A DNA stretch of 18,312 bases from JAXDLH01 sp034666705 (GTDB taxonomy: Bacteria > Chloroflexota > UBA6077 > SHYK01). Below, one piece after another: positions 1 to 6,730 of the stretch. The position numbers were made by a program, and so were the translations under genes. Under the pieces are notes generated by a model that was given only the letters and a program-made list of their open reading frames with translations, was not told where the DNA came from and did no database searches. Every line of letters starts with the position of its first letter. Position 1 is the first letter of the stretch. Where the stretch lies: the NCBI GenBank assembly GCA_034666705.1, contig JAXDLH010000054.1:1-18312 (forward strand), given 5' to 3'.

Positions 1-52
1 CGAAGCGAAGGATCCGTGACGCCAACTATTGGGTCACGGATCCTTCGCTTCG
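1..52. repeat. Long perfect inverted repeat at left edge
   Basis: Bases 1-20 and 33-52 are exact reverse complements (arm CGAAGCGAAGGATCCGTGAC), separated by a 12-base loop. The left arm may continue outside the window. The right arm runs on into CTCAAGGATGACC, resembling dispersed 'ccttcgcttcgctcaggatgac' intergenic repeats that I associate with Chloroflexota genomes. It lies 50 bases before the first gene, so it could be a terminator-like hairpin for an upstream gene or one copy of a genomic repeat family. No second copy was seen in the window. Confidence 0.8.
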
Positions 53-102
53 CTCAAGGATGACCGGTTCCCTTGCGTCTTAAATCGAAGCAGGAGAGAT
101 CC

Positions 103-1137
103 ATGACAAACACAATTCATCTACTGATCGGCTGCGAGGAAGGCGGCCTCACCCAGCTCACAAGCGCCGATGGCGGCCGCAACTGGGGCACGCCCGAGGT
201 CATCAATCCGGAGCTCGACGCCACCGCCTTCGCCACGACCACGGACGGCACTGTCTACGTCGGCACTCGCGGCAATGGGCTGCTGCGCAGCCGCGACGGC
301 CTGCGCAGTTGGGAGGCGGTGCCACTGCCGGAGGGGACGGAGAAGATCCGCTCGCTCTATCAGGACGACGGCCGGCTGTTGATCGGCACCGAGCCCGCCG
401 GCGTATTCGAATACCTGCCAGACGGCAAGAGCGGGAAGCTCGGCGACCTGTGGAGTGCGCCCGGCGCGAGCAACTGGTTCTATCCCGTGCCGGTCGAGGC
501 GGTGCACATCCGCGGCCTGAGTGTCGACCCGAACCAGCGTGACCGCATCTACACCGCGATTCAGGTCGGCGGCGTGGGCATCTCGCCCGACGACGGCGAT
601 ACCTGGTACGACAAGCGTAACCTGGACCTCGACGTGCACGTGGTGCTGCCGCACCCGAAGCGCGCGGGTGTGGTCTTTGCCGGCAGCGGCGGAGGCGGCG
701 TGTATCGCAGCACGGATTCCGGCGAGAACTGGGAGTTCATCTCCGAGGGCTGCGGCCAGTTCGTGCTGGACTTCGCCATGGACCCGCGGGATGCCGACCG
801 GATGATCCTGGGTACCGCGAGCGGCGAGTTCCGGAGCTGGTCGGGCGCGGCAGGTGCGCGCGGCCAACTGTTCCGCACGGAGGATGGCGGCGCGTCGTGG
901 CGCAAGCTCACCGGCGGGCTGCCCGAGACGCTGCTGTCGCGCGTCACGGCCGTGGTGATCGACCGCGCCGACCCGGACCAGGTCTACTTCGGCGCCGGCC
1001 TGCCCTCCCGTGCGAACGTGCCACTGCATGCCGTTGACGCCGGGGTGTACCACAGCGCGGATGGCGGCGATTCGTGGGAGAAGATCTTCACGGTCGAGCA
1101 CGGCGAGCCGCCGGCCATCTGGTGCGTGCACGACTAA
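103..1137 (+). CDS. Asp-box (BNR/sialidase-like) beta-propeller protein
   Basis: The 344-residue product is a repeat protein of the WD40/YVTN/BNR glycosyl-hydrolase-like type. Six Asp-box motifs (S/T-x-D-G-G-x-x-W) are visible at residues about 21-28, 63-70, 161-168, 203-210, 259-266 and 318-325, each followed by a short beta-strand stretch, as in sialidase and Ycf48/Vps10-type propellers. The ATG at 103 is preferred over an upstream TTG at 73 because AGGAG sits six to seven bases before it. There is no signal peptide or membrane segment, and no sialidase catalytic arginine triad was identified. Enzyme function should therefore not be assumed; a binding or scaffold role is equally possible. 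The gene precedes a solute-binding lipoprotein on the same strand with an 82-base gap. Family assignment is firm, function is not. Confidence 0.85.
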   Translation: MTNTIHLLIGCEEGGLTQLTSADGGRNWGTPEVINPELDATAFATTTDGTVYVGTRGNGLLRSRDGLRSWEAVPLPEGTEKIRSLYQDDGRLLIGTEPAGVFEYLPDGKSGKLGDLWSAPGASNWFYPVPVEAVHIRGLSVDPNQRDRIYTAIQVGGVGISPDDGDTWYDKRNLDLDVHVVLPHPKRAGVVFAGSGGGGVYRSTDSGENWEFISEGCGQFVLDFAMDPRDADRMILGTASGEFRSWSGAAGARGQLFRTEDGGASWRKLTGGLPETLLSRVTAVVIDRADPDQVYFGAGLPSRANVPLHAVDAGVYHSADGGDSWEKIFTVEHGEPPAIWCVHD

Positions 1138-1219
1138 CGGATGCAGCGCCGCAACTCCCGAGAAGCCTTGAGGCGACCGGAATTCTTCGCACAGCATTGC
1201 ACAGCAGTGAGGTAATGGA

Positions 1220-2986
1220 ATGCAGGGTATTCGCCCGCGGTTGGTGATGATCTTGAGTCTCGCGCTGATGGCGGGCTGCGCGACCGCGCCCGCGGCCACG
1301 ACGTCGCAGTCACAGCCGGCGGCCAGTGGCGGGCAGGCCCAGACCGCCCCGGCCCAGGAGCGCACGCTGAACGTGGGTGTGCGCACCGAGCCGATCACGG
1401 CGTCCGCGCGCCCGCTCCAGTCGGTGGGGATCAAGGTCAAGTTCATCACGCGCCTCTTCAACGCGTCGTTCGATCTGATCGACGACAAGGGCAGCGCGCG
1501 CCCGTACCTGGCTGAGGCGTTGCCACAGCTCGGCACGGATACGTGGAAGGTCAACGCCGATGGCACGATGGATACGAGCTACCATCTGAAGCCGAATCTG
1601 ACGTGGCATGACGGGCAGCCGTTGACCGCCGACGACTTCGTCTTCGCCTGGAAAGTGTTCACCAACCCGAGCCTCGGCGGTGGCGCCTCCTCGCCGCCGT
1701 TCAGCCTCGTCGACAACGTCTCCGCCCCGGACCCGCGCACGGTGGTGATTCACTGGAACAAGCTGTACCCGCGCGCCGGCGTGCTGCAAGAAACGGGCAC
1801 CCCCAGTAATTTCCCGCCGCTCCCACAGCACGTGCTCGATAACGCGTACCAGAAGGCGACGCAGGACTCCAACTGGGATGCCTTCGCCGCCCAACCGTTC
1901 TGGACGCGCGAGTTCATTGGCGCGGGTCCGTACCGCCTGACCCGCTGGGATGCCGGTTCGGCGATCGAGGCGACCGCCTTCGATCAGCACGTGCTTGGCA
2001 AGCCAAAGATCGACAAGATCCGCGTGACCTTCGGCGGCGACGCCAACGCCGTGCTCGCGAATCTGCTCGCCGGCGCGATCGACATGGCCGCGGACGACGG
2101 CGTCGGCTTCCTCCAGGGCATCGAGGCGAAGCGCGAGTTCCCATCGCGCGGCGGTGGGACTCTCCTCTTCACGACCGACCAGTGGCGCGCCACCTACTTC
2201 CAGTTCCGACCGGAGATGGTAAGCCCCGCGGCGTTGCTCCAGTTGCCTATCCGGCAGGCGCTTGCCTCGTCACTCGACCGGCAGGCGCTCAACGACACGA
2301 TCTACTCGGGTGAGGGCGTCATGACCGACACGATGCTCCCACCCACGGTGGACTACTACCAGACAATCGATCGCGCGATCACGAAGTATCCGTACGACCT
2401 GCGGCGGACCGAGCAATTGATGACCCAGGCTGGGTTCACCCGTGGCGCCGATGGCGTGTGGGCGAGCCCGACCGAGGGGCGGATGAGCTTCGAGCTCAAG
2501 GTGAACGCCTCGCCGCAGTACGAGTCGGAGCGGTCGATCATCGCGGCGGGCTGGCGCCAGGCAGGCTTCGAGGTGTCGGAGAACACGCTGCCAGCTTCCC
2601 AGACGCAGGATGGCCAGGCGAGGGCCACGTTCCCCGGCCTCTACAGCTTCAGCTCGGGCGTGGGGGAGAGCGCGGTGCCGAACTTCGTCACCACGGCAAT
2701 CCCGAGGCCGGAGAACCGCTGGACGGGCACCAACCGTGGCGGCTGGGCTAACCCCGCGTACGACAAGCTGATCGACACCTTCAACTCGACGCTGGACCGC
2801 AACCAGCGGATCCAGCAGATGGCGCAGCTCACGAAGACGATTACCGACGAGCTGCCGACCATGTCCATGTACTACGACCTGGGCGCGTTCCCGTTCGGGG
2901 CGCAGCTCCGGGGGCCAGTACCAGTGTCGCCGGACGCGACGGGCCTGGTGGCCTGGAACGTGACCGACTGGGAAATCGTGCGGTAG
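1220..2986 (+). CDS. ABC transporter family 5 solute-binding lipoprotein
   Basis: The 588-residue protein matches the SBP_bac_5 (peptide/nickel/oligosaccharide) family in size and pattern. The N-terminus is a lipoprotein signal with a short hydrophobic stretch and lipobox LMAGC, so Cys20 is the expected lipidated residue, followed by a Ala/Ser/Gln-rich linker to about residue 48. The mature part opens with LNVGVRTEP and has the diagnostic segment WHDGQPLTADDFVFAWK near residues 130-150, then the usual long two-lobe body ending in a conserved-looking WNVTDWEIVR tail. It should capture an oligopeptide-like or other organic ligand outside the membrane. The ATG at 1220 follows a GTGAGGT ribosome-binding site. 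No permease or ATPase genes are in the window, so it is an orphan binding protein here. The stop codon lies inside the first copy of a 16-bp tandem repeat. Confidence 0.92.
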   Translation: MQGIRPRLVMILSLALMAGCATAPAATTSQSQPAASGGQAQTAPAQERTLNVGVRTEPITASARPLQSVGIKVKFITRLFNASFDLIDDKGSARPYLAEALPQLGTDTWKVNADGTMDTSYHLKPNLTWHDGQPLTADDFVFAWKVFTNPSLGGGASSPPFSLVDNVSAPDPRTVVIHWNKLYPRAGVLQETGTPSNFPPLPQHVLDNAYQKATQDSNWDAFAAQPFWTREFIGAGPYRLTRWDAGSAIEATAFDQHVLGKPKIDKIRVTFGGDANAVLANLLAGAIDMAADDGVGFLQGIEAKREFPSRGGGTLLFTTDQWRATYFQFRPEMVSPAALLQLPIRQALASSLDRQALNDTIYSGEGVMTDTMLPPTVDYYQTIDRAITKYPYDLRRTEQLMTQAGFTRGADGVWASPTEGRMSFELKVNASPQYESERSIIAAGWRQAGFEVSENTLPASQTQDGQARATFPGLYSFSSGVGESAVPNFVTTAIPRPENRWTGTNRGGWANPAYDKLIDTFNSTLDRNQRIQQMAQLTKTITDELPTMSMYYDLGAFPFGAQLRGPVPVSPDATGLVAWNVTDWEIVR

Positions 2987-3020
2987 ACAAATCGTGCGGT
3001 AGACAAATCGTGCGGTAGAC
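2973..3020. repeat. Three perfect tandem copies of a 16-bp unit
   Basis: The unit AAATCGTGCGGTAGAC occurs at 2973-2988, 2989-3004 and 3005-3020 without mismatch. The first copy includes the last codons and the TAG stop of the solute-binding protein gene. The extra two copies are therefore duplicates of the gene's 3' end that fall after the stop and do not change the protein. This looks like a recent slippage or microsatellite-style expansion. Confidence 0.97.
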
Positions 3021-3028
3021 AATAGGAA

Positions 3029-3089
3029 GGCGCCCCGCCCCCCGCGCATCGTGAGCCCGTCGAAGGACCGAATTCGGGGGAGGGGCGCC
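3029..3089. terminator. GC-rich imperfect hairpin after the binding-protein gene
   Basis: Bases 3029-3042 (GGCGCCCCGCCCCC) pair with 3076-3089 (GGGGGAGGGGCGCC) with one mismatch. The 33-base loop contains GTGAGCCCGTCGAAGGACC, a string similar to a common dispersed bacterial repeat. No U-tract follows. It could end transcription from the binding-protein gene or be a mobile-repeat remnant; the next gene starts only 29 bases later. Confidence 0.5.
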
Positions 3090-3118
3090 ATTGAACGACG
3101 CACAGAGAGGTGGTAGCC

Positions 3119-3511
3119 ATGACGCAAAGGCGCACGGTGATCAAGGTGCCGGGGCTGAGCCATCGCACGCCGATCTCGCTCGGTGCCAAAGTCGGCAACA
3201 TCGTCCACTCGGCGCCGATCTACGGGACTGACGTGGAGCGACAGCTATTGCCGGCGGATCCAGCCGAGCAGGCGGCGCACATGTTCAAGAACGTCCGCCT
3301 CTTCATGGACGCGGCCGGTGGCACCATCGACGACATCGTCCACATCCAGCTCTTCCTCAAGGACTTCAAGTACCGCGACGCCGTAGACGTCGAGTGGTTG
3401 AAGATGTTCCCCGATGAGGAGAACCGGCCCTCGCGACACGCCGTGAGCGAGCCGGAGATCCGGGGCGGCGGGGCCATCTTCGGCGTCGAGATTCTGGCCG
3501 TCGTGGATTAG
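3119..3511 (+). CDS. RidA/YjgF/YER057c family protein
   Basis: The 130-residue product is a member of the RidA family, small trimeric proteins that hydrolyse reactive enamines/imines or act in amine catabolism. Visible hallmarks are the PSRHAV segment with Arg106 (the position of the catalytic Arg in the P-x-R-x-x-V motif), the GxxxFGVEI-type C-terminal strand with Glu124, and the central DDIVHIQLFLKD helix-strand region. The start is the ATG at 3119, with GAGAGG eight bases upstream; a GTG at 3110 overlaps that ribosome-binding site and is less likely. It lies between a solute-binding gene and a convergent M24/PBP2 operon, which fits an auxiliary role in amine or amide catabolism rather than housekeeping isoleucine protection, but this is inference. 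Confidence 0.9.
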   Translation: MTQRRTVIKVPGLSHRTPISLGAKVGNIVHSAPIYGTDVERQLLPADPAEQAAHMFKNVRLFMDAAGGTIDDIVHIQLFLKDFKYRDAVDVEWLKMFPDEENRPSRHAVSEPEIRGGGAIFGVEILAVVD

Positions 3512-3696
3512 GTCTTGCTTGTACGTAGTGCCCCAATAGATGCTCCCATCAGCGCATCCGACCCACGAAGCGGGTCCACCCCGGGGGTAGGTGCCCCACG
3601 GCTGTGTTAGCATTTCGGAATCGATACTTCCGAAATGCGACGCAAAATGGAACTACAACCTCCCTCCTCAGGGACCGGGGATGAGGGCCCCGTGAC
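3512..3696. other. Convergent intergenic region with inverted repeats
   Basis: This 185-base gap separates two convergent genes. A short GACCC/GGGTC hairpin sits near 3570-3585, and a perfect 11-bp inverted repeat lies at 3610-3638, annotated separately. Neither is followed by a clear T-tract. No further gene is visible. Confidence 0.5.
3610..3638. repeat. Perfect 11-bp inverted repeat, operator- or terminator-like
   Basis: GCATTTCGGAA (3610-3620) and TTCCGAAATGC (3628-3638) are exact reverse complements around a 7-base spacer TCGATAC. Its low GC compared with surroundings and its symmetric dyad are more operator-like than terminator-like. It nevertheless lies between the 3' ends of two convergent genes, where a bidirectional terminator would be expected. 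No small gene that it could regulate is evident nearby. Confidence 0.8.
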
Positions 3697-4881
3697 TCAG
3701 CAGGGAATGACTACCAGTTCCTGCTTGTCCGAGCCCAAGCGGCGGCCCCCGTTCGCAGTAACGAGCACCGTATCGCCCCACGTGAGGCCCGGGCCATCGG
3801 CGGGGCGCACGTTCGGCTTCATGATGAAGACGTTGCCCTCTTGCAGCACGAAGTTGGCCACATCGGGCGTGAGCGCGCCGCCGACCAGCATCGGTCGGTC
3901 CTCGCCGAGCCCGCGGCCGTGCATCGTGAGATTGACCTTCGCGTTCAGCTCCTGCGCCACCTCTTCCATGTAGGTCGCGATCTCGCCGAAGCGGGTTCCC
4001 GGCTTCAGCCGCTCCAGCGCCGCGTTGAATACCGTGCGTTGCTTGTCCATCGTGTTCAGGGCGCCGGGCGGCGGGTCGCCCAGCACCACTGGCTGCACTC
4101 GTTGCGCCGAGTAGCCCATCCACTTGCCCTCGATCTCGTTGGCGAGCATATCGCCGCGCTGCAGGGTGCGGTGGGTGGGCACAAAGGCATCGTGGGTCGG
4201 GAACGGACCGGAGCCGTAGATCACCATGGTGGGGACCTCGCAGCCTTGCTTCATCATGGCGTAGTACAGCGCCGCGTGGACCTCGTAGTCGCGCACGCCA
4301 GGCCGCGCGGCCTCCACCATGCCGTGCACGCCGGCCTCGGTGATCTGGGTCGCCTTCTCGAGCACCGCGATCTCCTCCGGGCTCTTCACCGCGCGCAGCT
4401 CGCCCATCATGAGGGACACATCCTCGAAGGTGGCGTTCGGGAACGCCGCGCGGAGCGCCTCGTGCTGGGTGTGGGTCATCGTGCCCTCGCGGGCGCGGAG
4501 GTTGCCGGTCAGGCTGCTGATGCCGATTTTCTCGCGATCGATGCCGAGCTCGCGCAGGCGGGAGATGATGGGATTCGACCACACCCAGCCCGCGGGCCGC
4601 ACGTCGGCGATCCAGTCCTGCGCGGCGGACCAGAACTCCGGGCGGTTCAGGACGATGACCGTTGGGTGGCCGTCGAGTGGAAAGACGCAGGCGGTGCTGG
4701 AACCGCCGCCCCCGCAATGACTCAAGTAACGGGAGTCGGCCTCCCACTGCTGATTGTGTCCGCTGTGGGCATAAGTGACGATGACGGCGATCTCACGCGC
4801 CGCCATCGCCTCGCGAACCCGCGCCCAGCGTTGGTCCCGCTCGTTTTGCGAGAAGCGAGGCATCTCTACGTGCTCGGCCAT
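3697..4881 (-). CDS. M24-family (creatinase/aminopeptidase P fold) protein, probably not a dinuclear metallopeptidase
   Basis: The 394-residue protein has the two-domain creatinase/prolidase layout: an N-terminal domain to about residue 160 and a pita-bread domain from about ELRAVKSPEEI (161-171) to the C-terminus. His321 in the HGRGLGED motif and His230/His237 match catalytic-region histidines. The five usual metal ligands (Asp, Asp, His, Glu, Glu) are mostly absent. The GDxxxxDxG strand reads GDMLANEIEG, the second Asp region reads GYSAQ, the first Glu is Lys355 in FIMKPNVR, and the second is Gly369 before DTVLVT. Creatinase itself works without metal, so a C-N hydrolase for a small substrate is more plausible than a peptidase. 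The start has a strong GAGGAGGTG ribosome-binding site. It follows the PBP2-type gene by 19 bases, so the two are co-transcribed. Confidence 0.88.
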   Translation of the reverse strand: MAEHVEMPRFSQNERDQRWARVREAMAAREIAVIVTYAHSGHNQQWEADSRYLSHCGGGGSSTACVFPLDGHPTVIVLNRPEFWSAAQDWIADVRPAGWVWSNPIISRLRELGIDREKIGISSLTGNLRAREGTMTHTQHEALRAAFPNATFEDVSLMMGELRAVKSPEEIAVLEKATQITEAGVHGMVEAARPGVRDYEVHAALYYAMMKQGCEVPTMVIYGSGPFPTHDAFVPTHRTLQRGDMLANEIEGKWMGYSAQRVQPVVLGDPPPGALNTMDKQRTVFNAALERLKPGTRFGEIATYMEEVAQELNAKVNLTMHGRGLGEDRPMLVGGALTPDVANFVLQEGNVFIMKPNVRPADGPGLTWGDTVLVTANGGRRLGSDKQELVVIPC

Positions 4882-4900
4882 TCAAGCACCTCCTCATGAA

Positions 4901-5878
4901 TTACGAATTGCGCAGCGATTCGGCCCAGAGCGAATCGACGTCGATCGGGTTGTGAATCAGGCCCTCCGCGAGCGATTGCTTGGCGCCGCGCTCGAGCATC
5001 GCCCGATTCGCGGCGAGGCCGGAGGGATATGGATCGGCGCCGAAGATCCCCGCCTGCACCTCCGCGTCGTCACCTTTAAAGAGCAAGCCCGTCGCACGAT
5101 CGCGGCGATACGCCTCCTGCTTGGAGGCCTCGAACGCCTCGAAGAGCGCCTCAGGCACCCACGGGTGCTCCTCGACGACACGCCGCTGAACGAGCAGGGT
5201 GTGGTTGACCGGGGTGAAGCCATCCTTGCGGACGAAGTCGGCGACGAATTGCCGGCCGCCGTCGCTGAAGAGCCGCCGCACGGTCGGCGACTCAGAGATT
5301 ACGAGGTGCTGGTCCGGATACGCGGCGTCGATCTCTCCCTTGATGAGCAGGTCGCCGAGCCTCGGCTCGCCCTGTGGCCAGACGATCGGCACGTCCGACG
5401 GTGGCGCCTGGTCGAGTCCGAGCGCGACGCCATGGCTCGCCTCTGGCGGCCGGCCGACGTACCAGGTGACGTCCTGGGCGCGCACGCCGTACAGGTCCTC
5501 GATCATCGCGCGCATCCACAGGCCGGCGGTCATCTGGAAGTCCGGGATGCCGAACCGCTTCCCCTTCAGGTCGGCGAACGTCTCCATTCCCGAGTCGACG
5601 TTGACGAACGTGTTCAGCGCGAGGAAGGCACGGCTGAGGAAGACGGGAACCCCCACCCAGTCCCACGTCGCGGGGCCGTGCGGCCGGTCGCGCGTCATCA
5701 TGTACGACGAGATCGAGAACTCGAAGACGTCAAAGTCGTTCTGCGTCAATTGGTGGTGGAACAACTCCTGAGGAGGGATCGTCTCCCACTCGAATTCGAT
5801 GCCTTTGGCCTGCACCGCGCCCTCGCGGAGCGGCTGGAGTCGCGGGTTGGAGGAATGGGCGGCGCGCAGCTTGACCAT
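4901..5878 (-). CDS. PBP2-type protein related to 4,5-dihydroxyphthalate decarboxylase / ABC substrate-binding
   Basis: The 325-residue product belongs to the periplasmic-binding-protein type 2 group commonly annotated as 4,5-dihydroxyphthalate decarboxylase or substrate-binding protein. Supporting features are the FDVFEFSISSYMM segment, the LKGKRFGIPDFQMTAGLWMRAM segment typical of phosphate/substrate loops in this group, and the GEIDAAYP region in the second lobe. The ATG at 5878 is chosen over longer upstream starts because homologous-looking sequence begins at MVKLRAAHSSNPRLQPL and AAGGGGG precedes it; the upstream in-frame stretch is Arg/Gly-rich and non-conserved. There is no signal peptide, which favours a cytoplasmic enzyme or ligand-binding protein over an ABC receptor. 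It heads an operon with the M24-like gene. Confidence 0.85.
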   Translation of the reverse strand: MVKLRAAHSSNPRLQPLREGAVQAKGIEFEWETIPPQELFHHQLTQNDFDVFEFSISSYMMTRDRPHGPATWDWVGVPVFLSRAFLALNTFVNVDSGMETFADLKGKRFGIPDFQMTAGLWMRAMIEDLYGVRAQDVTWYVGRPPEASHGVALGLDQAPPSDVPIVWPQGEPRLGDLLIKGEIDAAYPDQHLVISESPTVRRLFSDGGRQFVADFVRKDGFTPVNHTLLVQRRVVEEHPWVPEALFEAFEASKQEAYRRDRATGLLFKGDDAEVQAGIFGADPYPSGLAANRAMLERGAKQSLAEGLIHNPIDVDSLWAESLRNS

Positions 5879-5907
5879 CGTGTGCCCCCTTCGTCGCGTT
5901 CGCTCCG

Positions 5908-5913
5908 AGTATA
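5908..5913 (-). promoter_or_regulatory. Candidate -10 box (TATACT) for the 5878-3697 operon
   Basis: On the minus strand TATACT lies 30 bases upstream of the ATG at 5878, leaving a leader of about 22 bases. The expected -35 region is poor, so an activator may be needed. Confidence 0.4.
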
Positions 5914-5935
5914 GCCATGAGCCCGAGGCATAGCT

Positions 5936-5961
5936 ATAGAGGTGGCAGCCCTCGCCTCTAT
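5936..5961. repeat. 7-bp inverted repeat upstream of the operon promoter
   Basis: ATAGAGG (5936-5942) and CCTCTAT (5955-5961) are exact reverse complements with a 12-base spacer. The element sits just upstream of the candidate -35 position of the minus-strand promoter and could be an activator or repressor site. Confidence 0.45.
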
Positions 5962-6113
5962 CAACCACGCCGCCACCTTTTCCTCCGCGCATCCCCCGGA
6001 CGGGAGCTGCCATCGTCCGCGACTCCGCAGGGGCAGGCACTCCGCTCACAACTCAAAAGGCCGAAAGAGGTTAGCGCGACTCGGTGGGGATTCGGGTATG
6101 CGAGGAAGTGGAT

Positions 6114-6119
6114 TTGACA
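6114..6119 (+). promoter_or_regulatory. Consensus -35 hexamer (TTGACA) before the XRE gene
   Basis: TTGACA is a perfect sigma-70-type -35 box 48 bases before the preferred start at 6162. No convincing -10 box lies at 16-18 bases, so only the -35 match is claimed. A small TGGA-ATAG-TCCA dyad follows at 6123-6134 and could be an autoregulatory site. Confidence 0.35.
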
Positions 6120-6161
6120 CGGTGGAATAGTCCATTCGTCACGGTATGGAGTGTCGCGACG

Positions 6162-6524
6162 GTGAGTGTGGTACGGGTGACGTTGCCGACGCTGCGGATG
6201 CGGCGTGGGCTTTCCCAGCGGCAGCTCGCAGCGCTGGCCGGGCTCCGCCCGGACACCGTCTCCGCTCTCGAACGGGGCGAGAGCACCGGTATTCGATTCG
6301 AGACCCTCGTGCGCCTGTGTGACGTGCTGGAGTGCGCGCCAGGCGAGCTGCTTGAGATTGACTTCGATGAGCACCGGGTGCCGACGCTTGGCGGCCCCGA
6401 CGAGGACGAGTTGATCCGAGGCCGGCGGAGCGATGCAGGGGAACAGGTCGATGGGCCGACGTTGCTTGCTTCACTGCTCAGCGAAGTCGAGGGGCGGCGG
6501 ATCAGGCATGGCCGCCCTAGCTGA
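6162..6524 (+). CDS. XRE-family helix-turn-helix protein, probable antitoxin
   Basis: The 120-residue product carries a Cro/C1-type helix-turn-helix at about residues 7-66 (core LSQRQLAALAGLRPDTVSAL, then ERGES), followed by a 55-residue acidic tail of unknown fold. The start is uncertain. GTG at 6162 has a GGAG ten bases upstream; GTG at 6168 or 6177 would give the more compact start usual for this family. The stop TGA abuts the ATG of a RelE-like stub, so the pair was built as a translationally coupled operon. XRE regulators in that position normally serve as DNA-binding antitoxins repressing their own operon. Identification of the HTH is firm; the antitoxin role is inferred from the neighbour. 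Confidence 0.75.
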   Translation: MSVVRVTLPTLRMRRGLSQRQLAALAGLRPDTVSALERGESTGIRFETLVRLCDVLECAPGELLEIDFDEHRVPTLGGPDEDELIRGRRSDAGEQVDGPTLLASLLSEVEGRRIRHGRPS

Positions 6525-6623
6525 ATGGCCTACCGCTACGAGTTTCTCCCTGCCGCGGCCAGGGACCTCTTCAAACTCACGCGCCACAACCAGCCGCTTG
6601 CGACGCCTCGCAGTCCCGAATAG
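6525..6623 (+). pseudogene. RelE/ParE-family toxin 5' remnant (32 codons)
   Basis: The ATG directly follows the XRE stop codon. The reading frame gives MAYRYEFLPAAARDLFKL, the characteristic first strand and helix of RelE/ParE toxins, then loses resemblance after about residue 26 and stops at TAG 6621. Functional members are about 85-100 residues, so roughly two thirds are missing, including all catalytic C-terminal residues. No continuation is recognisable in any frame up to the next gene. A 3' deletion is the simplest reading. Confidence 0.7.
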
Positions 6624-6730
6624 TACGGACCGCTGCAACATCCTGGCATCATTCTGCCTCGCGGCCCCGGCACACTCTCGCCCGCATAAATTCGCTATCG
6701 TTCACAGTGGCGTGAGGAGGCAAACGATTT

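Noticed and set aside
103..1137. Annotation as a true sialidase
   Set aside because: Asp-boxes occur in many non-enzymatic propellers. The catalytic arginine triad and the N-terminal RIP motif were not found, and there is no signal peptide.
121..1566. Long minus-strand open frame opposite the Asp-box and binding-protein genes
   Set aside because: It is antisense to two well-supported genes, has an Arg/Ala/Val-rich composition with no recognisable domain, and no start signal. It is a GC-rich shadow frame.
3668..4747. Minus-strand frame overlapping the M24-like gene
   Set aside because: Low-complexity Arg/Gly/Ala-rich translation in a different frame of a clear gene.
5936..5970. Lysine-riboswitch-like string (GATAGAGGCGAGG on the minus strand)
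   Set aside because: Only a short similarity to the start of the L-box; the remaining conserved elements are absent, the element lies upstream of the better -10 box, and the downstream gene has no lysine link.
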